A DNA stretch of 64,000 bases from Paraclostridium tenue (GTDB lineage: Bacteria; Bacillota; Clostridia; Peptostreptococcales; Peptostreptococcaceae). Shown here one piece after another: positions 1-8,456 of this stretch. Both the position numbers and the translations under genes were made by a program. Every line of letters starts with the position of its first letter. Position 1 is the first letter of the stretch. The notes under the pieces are model-generated. The model worked only from the letters and a program-made list of their open reading frames with translations. It was not told the origin of the DNA and did no database searches. The DNA lies in the NCBI RefSeq assembly GCF_039521565.1, contig NZ_BAAACP010000009.1:1-64000 (forward strand), in the 5' to 3' direction.

Positions 1-115
1 ATTATCTGAATATCTGGCTTGGTTGTTTGTTGTTTAATTCTTTAAAAAGAATTTTTATAATTAACCTACTGTTTAATTTTCAAAGTTCATTTTGTCTTTG
101 CCCTTTTCTTAAGGA
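1..115 (-). promoter_or_regulatory. 5' leader of an rRNA operon (16S gene lies left of the window)
   Basis: Read on the minus strand, 66-89 is close to the TTTGAAAAYTRAACA-type box that precedes 16S and 23S rRNA in many Firmicutes. It sits downstream of a promoter at 124-152 and no reading frame follows it. I infer the start of an rRNA operon transcribed leftwards. No mature rRNA sequence is inside the window, so the 16S call rests on the leader alone; a 16S-23S spacer is the alternative, but the upstream promoter argues against it. Confidence 0.6.
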
Positions 116-123
116 CAAGTAAT

Positions 124-152
124 ACTTTATCATCTTAAATCAATATCGTCAA
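124..152 (-). promoter_or_regulatory. Probable rRNA operon promoter
   Basis: Minus-strand -35 TTGACG at 147-152 and -10 TAAAGT at 124-129 are separated by exactly 17 bases, followed by the rRNA-type leader. The flanking 153-300 is extremely A/T rich, as expected of an UP-element region. Confidence 0.55.
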
Positions 153-404
153 TACTTTTTTTAAAGTTTTTTTATTTTTTATTTTTAAACTTATAAATTA
201 AGTAATATTTAAAGCCGTATACTTCTTTATATATCTACATTATAGCTCACTTTTTAAAAATTTTAAATAATATTATTTCTTAATAAATAATTTACACATT
301 TAACATAAATTCTCTATAAATATGATAAAATATTTTAGACACATATATATCGGACATAACTTCAAATATAAAAATTTATAGTGTTAATAAAAGGAGGAAT
401 TAAA

Positions 405-1052
405 TTGGGTGTTTACCTTAGAGAGCCTGTAAGTGGTTTTACTCATTTAGCTGGAGCTATACTTTCCTTTGTTGGTTTATTAGCTTTAGTTATAAAAACA
501 ACAATGAATGACCCTACTATTATGAGTTTAACTGCAGTTATAATTTTTGGGATAAGTATGATTCTTTTATACTCAGCTTCTGCTACTTATCATTTAGTAG
601 TATCATCTGATAAAGTAATTAATTTTTTAAGAAAACTTGATCATTCAATGATTTTCATTTTAATTGCAGGATCATATACGCCATTTTGCTTAATAGCATT
701 AGAAGAAACTAGTGGTATCGCACTTTTTTGTGTAGTATCAGGAATAGCTATTGCTGGGGTATTATTTAAAATGCTTTGGTTTAATTGTCCTAGATGGCTT
801 TCAACTTCTATATATATAGGAATGGGATGGATATCTATTTTTATAATAGGCCCTTTAGCTAAAGCTATATCTCCTCAAGGTGTTTTCTATCTAGCACTAG
901 GTGGTATATTTTACACAATAGGTGGAATAATTTATGGACTTAAACCAAAATTTTTAAATTTTAAATATTTAGGATTTCATGATATATTCCATATATTTGT
1001 TATGTTAGGAAGCCTGACACATTTTTACTGTGTTTTTAAATACGTAATATAA
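405..1052 (+). CDS. Haemolysin III / YqfA-family membrane protein (PAQR-like)
   Basis: A 215-residue integral membrane protein with about seven hydrophobic segments. The family hallmark is present: a Y-H pair in SATYHL, then LRKLDHSMIFILIAGSYTPF, and late histidines in GFHDIFHIF and THFY that probably bind a metal. The start is taken as TTG at 405, eight bases after AAGGAGG at 391-397; an in-frame GTG at 381 has no ribosome binding site. These proteins are called haemolysins for historical reasons. Their cellular role is unclear, though they share a fold with PAQR hydrolases/receptors. It is monocistronic, divergent from the rRNA promoter and convergent with the metal ATPase. Confidence 0.85.
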   Translation: MGVYLREPVSGFTHLAGAILSFVGLLALVIKTTMNDPTIMSLTAVIIFGISMILLYSASATYHLVVSSDKVINFLRKLDHSMIFILIAGSYTPFCLIALEETSGIALFCVVSGIAIAGVLFKMLWFNCPRWLSTSIYIGMGWISIFIIGPLAKAISPQGVFYLALGGIFYTIGGIIYGLKPKFLNFKYLGFHDIFHIFVMLGSLTHFYCVFKYVI

Positions 1053-1055
1053 AAC

Positions 1056-1085
1056 AAGGACTGATTCATTCTAGAATCAGTCCTT
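1056..1085. terminator. Stem-loop between convergent genes
   Basis: A perfect 12-bp stem (AAGGACTGATTC with its complement) and a 6-base loop begin just after the hlyIII stop. The U-tract is weak on both sides, so it is only a probable bidirectional terminator. Confidence 0.55.
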
Positions 1086-1141
1086 AAATTTATCTTTTAA
1101 CTTAAAAACTTATTTACATTTAACAATCTAAAATTATATAA

Positions 1142-3508
1142 CTATTTCATAACTCTCATTGCATTTAGTACTGCAATTAATGCAACTCCTACATCTGCAA
1201 ATATTGCTTCCCACATATTAGCAATACCTCCAGCTCCTAATACTAGAACTATTACTTTAATACCTAATGCAAAAACAATATTTTGCCATACAATTTTATT
1301 AGTCTTTTTAGCTATCTCGATAGCTTTAACAATGTTGCTTGGTTCATCTGTCATAAGTACAACATCTGCAGCTTCAATAGCAGCATCTGAACCTAATCCT
1401 CCCATAGCAATACCTACATCTGCTCTTGCAAGAACTGGAGCATCATTTATACCATCTCCAACAAAAGCAATTTTCTCTTTGTCACTTTTACCTTCATATA
1501 ACTGTTCTAATCTTTCTACCTTATCAGTAGGAAGTAAATTAGCATAAACTTTATCTAAATTTAATTTTCCTGCTATATCATTAGCTACTGCTTGGTTATC
1601 TCCAGTTAACATAACTGTTTGTTTTATACCTATATTTTTAAGCCCTTCTATACAAGCCTTAGAATCTTCTTTTATTTTATCAGATATTACTATATACCCT
1701 CTATACTTCTTATTAACAGCTATATATACCACTGTTCCAACTTCATTAGCTTTAGAGAAGAATATATTTTGATTCATCATTAATTTTTCATTTCCAGCTA
1801 ATATATGTTCTTTCTCATAATCTACTCTTATTCCATGAGCTGCTATTTCTTCATAATTTTTTATCTTGTCTAAATCAACATTACCTTTATAGTGTTTTAC
1901 AATAGATTTAGCTATAGGGTGATTTGAATTTATTTCTGCAATTGATGCATATCTTAATAATTCATCTTCACTTATACCTACAGGTTTTACACAAGTTACA
2001 TCAAATACACCTTTTGTAAGAGTTCCAGTTTTATCAAATACTACTGTGTCAACACTTCTTAAAGCCTCTAAGTAGCTACTTCCTTTAATAAGGATACCTT
2101 GTCTTGATGCATGACCTATACCACTAAAGAAACTTAATGGAATAGATAAAACTAATGCACAAGGACAAGAAACTACTAAGAATACTAATCCTCTATAAAA
2201 CCAATTACTGAAATTTTCGCCTGGTATAATAATAGGTGGAACTAAAGCTATTATTAATGCTGAAAATACGACTATTGGTGTATAGTATTTTGAAAATCTA
2301 GTTATAAAATTCTCAGTTTTAGATTTTTTACTACTTGCATTTTCAACTAAATCAAGTATCTTAGATGCTGTAGATTCTTCAAACTCTTTTTGTACTTTTA
2401 TAGTTAAAACTGCATTTTTATTTATAAATCCAGATAAAACATCTTCTCCTTTTCCTACTTCTCTAAGTAGTGATTCTCCAGTTAATGCAGATGTATCTAC
2501 CATACTAGATCCATATATTACAGTACCATCTAAAGGCACCTTTTCTCCTGGCTTTACAATTATTATGTCTCCAACTTCCACATCATATGGTGAAACTTCT
2601 TTAATTTCAGATCCTAACTTTAAATTAGCATAATCAGGTCTTATCTCCATAAGTTCAGATATAGACTGTCTAGACTTACCTACTGCTTTCCCTTGTAAGA
2701 ACTCACCTATTTTGTAAAATAGCATAACTCCTACAGCTTCTGCAGATTCTCCTATTGATAATGCTCCTATTGTAGCAATAGACATTAAGAAGTTTTCATC
2801 AAATACTTGACCTTTACCTATATTTTTAATCGCTTTTAATAATACATCTCCACCTACTACTATATAAGCAACTATAAATACAATTGTATTCATACTTGAC
2901 TTAATACCAGTAAATGTTTCATATATTCCAAATAGATAAACTAAAGTTCCTATTACAAGTTTAATTAACTCTTTTTTATCATTATCCTCAGTCTTGATTT
3001 CTTTTTTACCCTTAGAAAATTTATTTTCTTTTAATTCAATATCAAGACCTGGTTCTGTGTCATCTATTATTTTTATTACTTTTTCTATTGTATCTTTAGA
3101 GTTAGCTCCAGAAACTAAATTAACTGTTAACACCTTGTTGATAAAGTTTAAGTTAGCATTTTCTATTTCACTCAACTTATTCACCTTTTCACAGATAACC
3201 TCTGCACAATGTGCACAATTTAGTCCATTTAATACTAATTCTTTCTTTTTAGACTTCATTTTAGGTTCTTTTACTTTTATATTTAACCCTGGTTCTGTAT
3301 CATCTATTATTTTTATTACTTTATTTATAACTTCATCTTGATTAAAACTTGATATTATATTTAAAGTTAATATCTTATTGATAAAGTTTAGGTTAGCACT
3401 TTCTATTTCTTCTAACTTGTTTACTTTTTCATTTATAACTTCTGCACAATGTGCACAGTTTAATCCTTCTAATACTATCTCTCTTTTAATGAGAACATCT
3501 GTACTCAT
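1142..3508 (-). CDS. cadA: Heavy-metal P1B-type ATPase (Zn/Cd/Pb efflux, CadA/ZntA type)
   Basis: A 788-residue metal-exporting ATPase of the cytoplasmic membrane. Two N-terminal HMA domains each carry GLNCAHCAEV (Cys18/21 and Cys98/101) and repeat with a period of exactly 80 residues. Catalytic landmarks follow: TGES near 343, the transmembrane metal site CPC at 448-450, phosphorylated Asp492 in DKTGT, His530-Pro and GDGINDAP near 684. Lys751 and Asp772 in the last helices match the Lys/Asp pair typical of Zn/Cd/Pb pumps rather than copper pumps. The start is ATG 3508, six bases after GGGAGGA; an in-frame ATG at 3523 overlaps that site. It lies 25 bases downstream of the cadC-like repressor gene and is surely co-transcribed and metal-induced. 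Confidence 0.93.
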   Translation of the reverse strand: MSTDVLIKREIVLEGLNCAHCAEVINEKVNKLEEIESANLNFINKILTLNIISSFNQDEVINKVIKIIDDTEPGLNIKVKEPKMKSKKKELVLNGLNCAHCAEVICEKVNKLSEIENANLNFINKVLTVNLVSGANSKDTIEKVIKIIDDTEPGLDIELKENKFSKGKKEIKTEDNDKKELIKLVIGTLVYLFGIYETFTGIKSSMNTIVFIVAYIVVGGDVLLKAIKNIGKGQVFDENFLMSIATIGALSIGESAEAVGVMLFYKIGEFLQGKAVGKSRQSISELMEIRPDYANLKLGSEIKEVSPYDVEVGDIIIVKPGEKVPLDGTVIYGSSMVDTSALTGESLLREVGKGEDVLSGFINKNAVLTIKVQKEFEESTASKILDLVENASSKKSKTENFITRFSKYYTPIVVFSALIIALVPPIIIPGENFSNWFYRGLVFLVVSCPCALVLSIPLSFFSGIGHASRQGILIKGSSYLEALRSVDTVVFDKTGTLTKGVFDVTCVKPVGISEDELLRYASIAEINSNHPIAKSIVKHYKGNVDLDKIKNYEEIAAHGIRVDYEKEHILAGNEKLMMNQNIFFSKANEVGTVVYIAVNKKYRGYIVISDKIKEDSKACIEGLKNIGIKQTVMLTGDNQAVANDIAGKLNLDKVYANLLPTDKVERLEQLYEGKSDKEKIAFVGDGINDAPVLARADVGIAMGGLGSDAAIEAADVVLMTDEPSNIVKAIEIAKKTNKIVWQNIVFALGIKVIVLVLGAGGIANMWEAIFADVGVALIAVLNAMRVMK

Positions 3509-3533
3509 AATATATCCTCCCATCTATGTTAAT

Positions 3534-3908
3534 TTATTTATTATAAATTTCTTGTATATGAGATAATCCACAATTAAAAATTTGACTTATATGGCTATCA
3601 TCTAATGAATAATATACAATCTTTCCTTCTCTTCTAAATTTAACTAATCTTGCTTGCTTTAAAACTCTTAATTGATGTGATATAGCAGAGTGCGTCATAC
3701 CTAATAAATCAGCTATGTCACATACGCACATCTCGCTCGAGAACAATGCATATAAAATTTTTATCCTTGTTGTATCCCCAAACACCTTAAATAATTCAGC
3801 TAAATCATATAATGTTTCATCTTCTGGCATCTTTTCTTTAGCCTTACATACAACTTCTTCATGTACTTCTTCACATATACAATCTCTTATTTCACCTATA
3901 TCACACAT
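3534..3908 (-). CDS. cadC: ArsR/SmtB-family metal-sensing repressor (CadC-like)
   Basis: A 124-residue winged-helix repressor. It has an N-terminal cysteine-rich arm (Cys2, 10, 12, 21), the alpha-3 CxC pair Cys61-Val-Cys63 of the CadC type, and a complete alpha-5 zinc site Asp104, His106, His117, Glu120. It may therefore sense both soft metals (Cd, Pb) and zinc. ATG 3908 is chosen because AAGGAGG lies just upstream; an in-frame ATG at 3956 sits inside the operator and would be wrong. A perfect 30-bp palindrome is centred 48 bases upstream of the start. The repressor is predicted to autoregulate and to control the ATPase gene that follows. Confidence 0.93.
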   Translation of the reverse strand: MCDIGEIRDCICEEVHEEVVCKAKEKMPEDETLYDLAELFKVFGDTTRIKILYALFSSEMCVCDIADLLGMTHSAISHQLRVLKQARLVKFRREGKIVYYSLDDSHISQIFNCGLSHIQEIYNK

Positions 3909-3941
3909 ATTAATTAATTCCTCCTTGGATTTATCTAAATC

Positions 3942-3971
3942 ATTATATATGAACAATTGTTCATATATAAT
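3942..3971. promoter_or_regulatory. CadC/SmtB-type operator (perfect 30-bp palindrome)
   Basis: The core TGAACAATTGTTCA is extended on both sides to a perfect 30-bp inverted repeat centred between 3956 and 3957. TGAACA/TGTTCA half-sites are typical of SmtB/CadC/CzrA operators. It overlaps the A/T-rich promoter of the repressor-ATPase operon, so binding would block transcription until metal is bound. Confidence 0.85.
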
Positions 3972-4119
3972 ATATTATATGTATATGTCCATATTTTTGC
4001 AACTTAATTATATAAATTTAATTTTAAATGCACATAATAAAGCCTTTTTTCTTATATATATATAATAAAGTGTTTTTCAAATAAGATTCGAAAAGTTTTT
4101 AATCCAGGAGGTCAAGTTT

Positions 4120-4644
4120 ATGAGTTTTGATAATTACATGAACCCTATGTTTTCTGACATGGATAACAAGTATATATATCCTATGCCTTATGTAAATCCT
4201 ATGATATATATGAACCCTTATATGATGAATTCCATGCCTTATCAGAATAATAAAAATCAAAATAACACTGAAAGTCAAACTGAGCAGTATACAAATTCTT
4301 CTCAAAACAATCCTATGATGTATATGAACCCTTATATGATGAATCCTATGATGGGTTGTATAGACCCTAGTATGCTAATGCAAATGTATATGCAAATGAT
4401 TCAGATAATGCAAATGATGGGTTGTGCACCTAATATGAACCCTATGAATAACTTAAACCCTATGAACAATATGGGAATAGATCCTACAATGATGCAGGAT
4501 TCTATGAATAATGGCTATCCAGATCCTATGAAGCAAATGCCTGGTATGCCTATGATGGGTGGTATCCCTGGTATGCCTATGATGGGTAATATGCCTGGTA
4601 TGCCTAATATAAATATAGAAGAATTTGATGAAGAAGAAATGTAA
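4120..4644 (+). CDS. Methionine-, asparagine- and proline-rich small protein of unknown function
   Basis: A 174-residue low-complexity protein with 43 methionines (about 25%). The repeats are of the type NPYMMN, NPMMYMNPYMMNPMM, QMxMQM and PGMPMMG. There are two cysteines, both in MMGC, an acidic tail (EEFDEEEM), no signal peptide and no membrane segment. ATG 4120 follows AGGAGG at 4105-4110. I do not recognise the family. Two readings are possible: a spore-coat or other structural protein with P/G/M repeats, or a soft-metal binding protein using MxM/MxxM clusters. The divergent Zn/Cd efflux operon next door makes the second worth testing but does not prove it. Confidence 0.7.
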   Translation: MSFDNYMNPMFSDMDNKYIYPMPYVNPMIYMNPYMMNSMPYQNNKNQNNTESQTEQYTNSSQNNPMMYMNPYMMNPMMGCIDPSMLMQMYMQMIQIMQMMGCAPNMNPMNNLNPMNNMGIDPTMMQDSMNNGYPDPMKQMPGMPMMGGIPGMPMMGNMPGMPNINIEEFDEEEM

Positions 4645-4748
4645 TTAATTTTAAAAATTATTTTTTATTTCATGTATAAATTACTTAGATTGGGGTCATA
4701 ATATAAATGTATTCCTCATAATATTCCCCCAATATTATAAATACATGG

Positions 4749-4783
4749 AAAAAGCCCTAGCATATTGCTAAGGGCTTTTTTTC
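4749..4783. terminator. Bidirectional intrinsic terminator
   Basis: GCCCTAGCA pairs with TGCTAAGGGC (one bulged A), flanked by A5 on the left and T7 on the right. It serves the Met-rich gene on the plus strand and the DUF948-like gene on the minus strand. Confidence 0.85.
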
Positions 4784-4784
4784 T

Positions 4785-5120
4785 TTATTTATTTGCTATA
4801 ACACTTTTTATAATACTTAATATATCTGCTGCTATTTCTACATTAGATTTAACACGTTCTTTTGCTACGATAAAATCAGCAGTTGTATCAGTAATAACTT
4901 CTGTTACGTCTTTTAAATTATCACTTATTTCAGTAAAATTTTCTGCTACTTCTGGTAGTTTTGTTATAGTAGTTGATACATTTTTAGAATTAGAAGATAC
5001 CAAGTCTTTTAAATTTTTTATAAAATCATTTAAATTTTTCAAAGTAAATATTATGTATATTAATGCTATACACCCTAATAATGTAGCTATAAAGTATAAT
5101 ACATTTATATTTATATACAT
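4785..5120 (-). CDS. DUF948-like membrane-anchored coiled-coil protein
   Basis: A 111-residue protein with one N-terminal transmembrane segment (about residues 8-26), then a predicted amphipathic coiled coil rich in N, D, T and V. It resembles DUF948 proteins such as Bacillus YtxG. Its ATG lies one base beyond the stop of the upstream YtxH-like gene, so the two are translationally coupled; the same pairing (ytxG-ytxH) occurs in Bacillus, where it belongs to the general stress set. It probably associates with the cell envelope. The exact function is unknown. Confidence 0.7.
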   Translation of the reverse strand: MYININVLYFIATLLGCIALIYIIFTLKNLNDFIKNLKDLVSSNSKNVSTTITKLPEVAENFTEISDNLKDVTEVITDTTADFIVAKERVKSNVEIAADILSIIKSVIANK

Positions 5121-5121
5121 A

Positions 5122-5487
5122 CTACGCCTCTACTGTTTCACTTGATTCTAATTTATCTATTTCTTCTTCAGTATTTTCTAAATTTAATTCTTTATTTTTC
5201 TTATTTTGTAAATACTCTTTTATTCTTTTCTTTGATTCATTTACATTTTCATTAACTCTAGCTTTAGCTAACTGTGATTTTTCACTAACTGTATTTGCTA
5301 CTTGTTGTGATTTATCTTTTATATCTGCAATTGTGTCTTTTCCTGCTTTAGGTGCTAATAATATACCACCTAAAGCTCCTGCTGTTACTCCTGCAACCAT
5401 TCCAACAGTAGCTATTTTCATTTTTTTATTTCTTTCAGCCACTCTTTTAGCTTTTTTTCTTTGTTCTATTTTTTTTGTTAAGTTCAT
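5122..5487 (-). CDS. YtxH-like protein
   Basis: A 121-residue protein with a basic N-terminus, one glycine-rich hydrophobic segment (about residues 25-45) ending in the family signature GGILLAPKAGKDT, then a charged helical coiled-coil tail (YtxH/gas-vesicle-like fold). ATG 5487 follows GGAGGGG. It is the first gene of a two-gene operon with the DUF948-like protein. YtxH proteins are stress-related and membrane-associated in other Firmicutes; nothing here defines the role more closely. Confidence 0.8.
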   Translation of the reverse strand: MNLTKKIEQRKKAKRVAERNKKMKIATVGMVAGVTAGALGGILLAPKAGKDTIADIKDKSQQVANTVSEKSQLAKARVNENVNESKKRIKEYLQNKKNKELNLENTEEEIDKLESSETVEA

Positions 5488-5567
5488 AATATCCCCTCCA
5501 AAGTTCTTATATTCACTTTATACCCAAACTGTAATATTTCTAACTATTTTTGTAAAATATTGTTAGT

Positions 5568-6650
5568 TTAATCTAAAAAGTCATAAAAATCTTCAGATTC
5601 AGATTCTACAAACTCGTATAATACATTTTGTTCGAAGAATAATTCTTCATCTAATGTTACATAGTTCTTAAAATTACATTGAAGTAGCTTATTTATATAC
5701 AGTCTGTCTTTTTCATTGTATGTAGCCACAAAGAATTTATCATTCATTTGGTAATACAATGCACTTAAATCATTGTTAATAACATAAGTTTCTTCTTTTA
5801 CATGATTATTGTCAAAATTAAATCTAGTAAATAAAACGCCTAAATCTAAATCACTTCTAAGAACAAATGGATTTTGTTTGTAGAACTTATCTACAAATTC
5901 ATCCTTATTATTTAAATCGTAAATTGCTATATACTCAGGTTTTGATATTTCATCAAATACCTCAAAATCAAAAATACTTTCTTTGTCAGTAAACATTAAT
6001 GAATTTATTTTATATTCATCGTTTTCATAAGTTATATGAAATGCTAGTTTACATGTATAATATCCATCGTTATCTTCATATAAAACATCGCATATGTACA
6101 TATCATCATCTTTTTTTATGACCTTATTTTTAAGTAAAGCACCATTTATATTGGTTATGTGCATATTAGCTATATCTTCATTATTAGAAAAATATTTTAA
6201 ACTATCTTTATCCCATGCTATAAATCTCATAGTCATATAGTTTATAAATTCTATATCGGTATCTATTTTTTTGCATAGCTTAGGATATAAATCAAATATA
6301 TCCACTTCAGCTTCATAATTATCTATAAAATCAATATATTCATCAACATCTCCTGGCAATTCCTTTTCCCAGTAATAGTTCTTTTTACCATAATAATTAA
6401 CTAAACTTAATGCCTCTTTTTTTGTAAGCTGTATTCTATCTGAGCCTAATCCACCCATTAACCTTTCTTGTTCTCTATTTAACTCTTCATATGAGGCATT
6501 TCTTAAACTTACATAATCAGCTATCCCTAATCCTTCTGCATCTATCAAGTAATATTGATATAATATATCTTTATTGTCTTCCCAGCCTATTATAAGACCC
6601 ATGCTACCCATTAATCTCGAATTGGTTACTTTAGCAAAAATGAAATCCAT
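5568..6650 (-). CDS. Conserved-looking protein of unknown function, 360 residues
   Basis: I do not recognise this protein. It is soluble, acidic, rich in D, E, N and Y, and lacks a signal peptide or membrane segment. An N-terminal block (FAKVTNSRLMGSMGL, then LMGGLGSDRIQLTKKEA) looks like an ordered domain; the rest appears to be mixed alpha/beta. An ATG at 6650, twelve bases after AAGGAAGG, is preferred over the in-frame GTG at 6662, which abuts that ribosome binding site. It is transcribed alone, divergent from the HAD phosphatase gene. Confidence 0.7.
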   Translation of the reverse strand: MDFIFAKVTNSRLMGSMGLIIGWEDNKDILYQYYLIDAEGLGIADYVSLRNASYEELNREQERLMGGLGSDRIQLTKKEALSLVNYYGKKNYYWEKELPGDVDEYIDFIDNYEAEVDIFDLYPKLCKKIDTDIEFINYMTMRFIAWDKDSLKYFSNNEDIANMHITNINGALLKNKVIKKDDDMYICDVLYEDNDGYYTCKLAFHITYENDEYKINSLMFTDKESIFDFEVFDEISKPEYIAIYDLNNKDEFVDKFYKQNPFVLRSDLDLGVLFTRFNFDNNHVKEETYVINNDLSALYYQMNDKFFVATYNEKDRLYINKLLQCNFKNYVTLDEELFFEQNVLYEFVESESEDFYDFLD

Positions 6651-6851
6651 TTTATTAAACACCCTTCCTTAAAATATGTACTATTTAGATATAAATCTAT
6701 TATCAACTATATTTACTAAGTTTAATTAGCATATTTTAGAATATACCCATTTAAAAATTAATTTTAAATTATTTCTTATATTTTTACAACTACATGGAAA
6801 TTTTATAATATAATAGATAAAAGAAAAAACGTATTAGTTGAGGTGATATAT

Positions 6852-7580
6852 ATGAAAAAAATTGCAGCATTCTTTGATATAGATGGTACTCTATATAGAG
6901 ATTCATTAATGGTTGAACACTTCAAAAAACTTATAAAATATGAAATAATAGATGAAAAAGTATGGCTAATTAATGCTAGAGATACTTTTGTAAACTGGGA
7001 TAAAAGACAAGGTAATTATGATGATTATTTATTTGAAGTATGTGATATATACGTAGAGTCCTTAAAAGGATTGGATTTATGTTCTATTCACTTTACTAGC
7101 GATCAAGTTATAAAATTAAAATCAGATAGAGTTTATAAATATACTCGTTCTCAAATAAAATGGCACTTAGATCAAGGGCATGTTGTAATATTTATATCTG
7201 GAAGCCCTGATTTTCTGGTTTCGAAAATGGCAAATAAATATAAAGCTACTGACTTTATTGGAAGTACTTATGTATTTGAGGATGGTAAATTTAATGGGGA
7301 AGTTATTCCTATGTGGGACTCAGCTAGTAAAAATATAGCTATCGATAATTTTGTAGATAAGTATAATATTGATCTGTCTAAATCATATGCCTATGGAGAT
7401 ACAAACGGAGATATAAATATGCTTAGAAGAGTTGGAAATCCCGTAGCTATAAATCCAACTAAAGAGTTACTTAATCAAATTAAATCTGATGAATCTATAA
7501 ATAATATATCTAAAATAATAGTAGAGAGAAAAGATTTAATTTATCAATTACCTTCTTCTATAGACACTTTAGACATATAA
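6852..7580 (+). CDS. HAD-superfamily phosphatase, subfamily IB (SerB-like)
   Basis: A 242-residue haloacid-dehalogenase-type phosphohydrolase. Motif I is FFDIDGTLY (nucleophile Asp9, acid Asp11), motif II is FISGSP, and motif IV is YGDTNGD. The helical insertion after motif I fits a C1-cap enzyme of the IB group, which includes phosphoserine phosphatases and many phosphatases of unknown substrate. ATG 6852 is preceded by GAGGTGAT, which rules out the in-frame GTG at 6843. It is followed 22 bases later by a zinc-ribbon protein gene, probably in the same transcript. Confidence 0.85.
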   Translation: MKKIAAFFDIDGTLYRDSLMVEHFKKLIKYEIIDEKVWLINARDTFVNWDKRQGNYDDYLFEVCDIYVESLKGLDLCSIHFTSDQVIKLKSDRVYKYTRSQIKWHLDQGHVVIFISGSPDFLVSKMANKYKATDFIGSTYVFEDGKFNGEVIPMWDSASKNIAIDNFVDKYNIDLSKSYAYGDTNGDINMLRRVGNPVAINPTKELLNQIKSDESINNISKIIVERKDLIYQLPSSIDTLDI

Positions 7581-7602
7581 ATATTTTAATTTGGAGGTTT
7601 TA

Positions 7603-8388
7603 ATGGATTTAATTAAAGACAATAAATTTATGGAAAGACTAGATGATGACGTAGAATCACTAAGTAAAACTTTATACTTAGATAATCCTGATTTGTGGCT
7701 AGATTTTTTAGAAAAATCTTCTGATAAAAATTTTGATGAAATGTCACTATACTTTGCAGCTAAATATAATTTTGTATCTATAATAAAATATGCTGTAGAG
7801 GTAAATAAATTTGACTTAGATTCCACTTCTAAAAACAAGGCTTTTTCATCTGTAAAAAAACATCTAATAGATGTTGCTCGTGCAGAAAAAGCTTCTGATG
7901 TTTTACCTTACTTAACTGGTGAAAAATATACGGAAGATTTAGAGAAATCTAATGAAAATACAAATTTAGTAGATACTAGTAAATATAAATCTGTCACTAA
8001 CTATTCCGGAGTTTCTTATAATTGCCCTCATTGTAACTTAAATGTATTCGAGTTTGGATATAAAGTGTTAATATCTTCAACTTGTTCTTATTCTCCTATT
8101 GGTAGAAAAATAGTTAGATCTAACCCAATGGAATTAGATACTATTATTTGTGCGAGCTGTAATAAAGAAATAGAAGATGTAACTCCTAAAAAATTAGAGG
8201 ATATACTAAATATAGAAAATTGTGTAAATTGTGGATCACACATACCTACATCAGGAGTTTTAAAAGAGGTTTCTGTAAGTTTTAATAAAGATAATGGTAA
8301 GTTTGAAGATGGAGGTTCTACATATTGTTGCAAACCTTGTAGAAAATCACTAGAAAAACCTCAACTAGAATATTTTAATTTAATATAA
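7603..8388 (+). CDS. Cysteine-motif (zinc-ribbon-like) protein of unknown function
   Basis: A 261-residue protein. The first 120 residues are helical and acidic. The C-terminal half carries four cysteine knuckles: CPHC at 141-144, CASC at 183-186, CVNC at 207-210 and CCKPC at 242-246. These probably form two zinc ribbons. There is no signal peptide. ATG 7603 follows GGAGG at 7593-7597; an in-frame TTG at 7591 overlaps the ribosome binding site. I cannot name a family. The spacing suggests co-expression with the HAD phosphatase upstream. Confidence 0.7.
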   Translation: MDLIKDNKFMERLDDDVESLSKTLYLDNPDLWLDFLEKSSDKNFDEMSLYFAAKYNFVSIIKYAVEVNKFDLDSTSKNKAFSSVKKHLIDVARAEKASDVLPYLTGEKYTEDLEKSNENTNLVDTSKYKSVTNYSGVSYNCPHCNLNVFEFGYKVLISSTCSYSPIGRKIVRSNPMELDTIICASCNKEIEDVTPKKLEDILNIENCVNCGSHIPTSGVLKEVSVSFNKDNGKFEDGGSTYCCKPCRKSLEKPQLEYFNLI

Positions 8389-8415
8389 TTTGTAATTTCC
8401 CCGGAAATTATATAT

Positions 8416-8455
8416 AAAAAACCACTCTTTTTATCGAAATAAAAGAGTGGTTTTT
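8416..8455. terminator. Bidirectional intrinsic terminator
   Basis: A 15-base arm AAAAACCACTCTTTT pairs perfectly with its complement across a short loop. It separates two convergent genes and has A- and T-tracts on both sides. Confidence 0.88.
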
Positions 8456-8456
8456 A

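Noticed and set aside
4099..4305. Minus-strand frame opposite the Met-rich gene
   Set aside because: It is rich in His/Ile/Arg only because it mirrors ATG/ATA codons; it has no ribosome site and overlaps a better supported gene.
4689..4733. ATTGGGG/CCCCAAT pairing after the Met-rich gene as a regulatory RNA
   Set aside because: Only seven pairs over a 31-base loop and no further structure; the true terminator lies just downstream.
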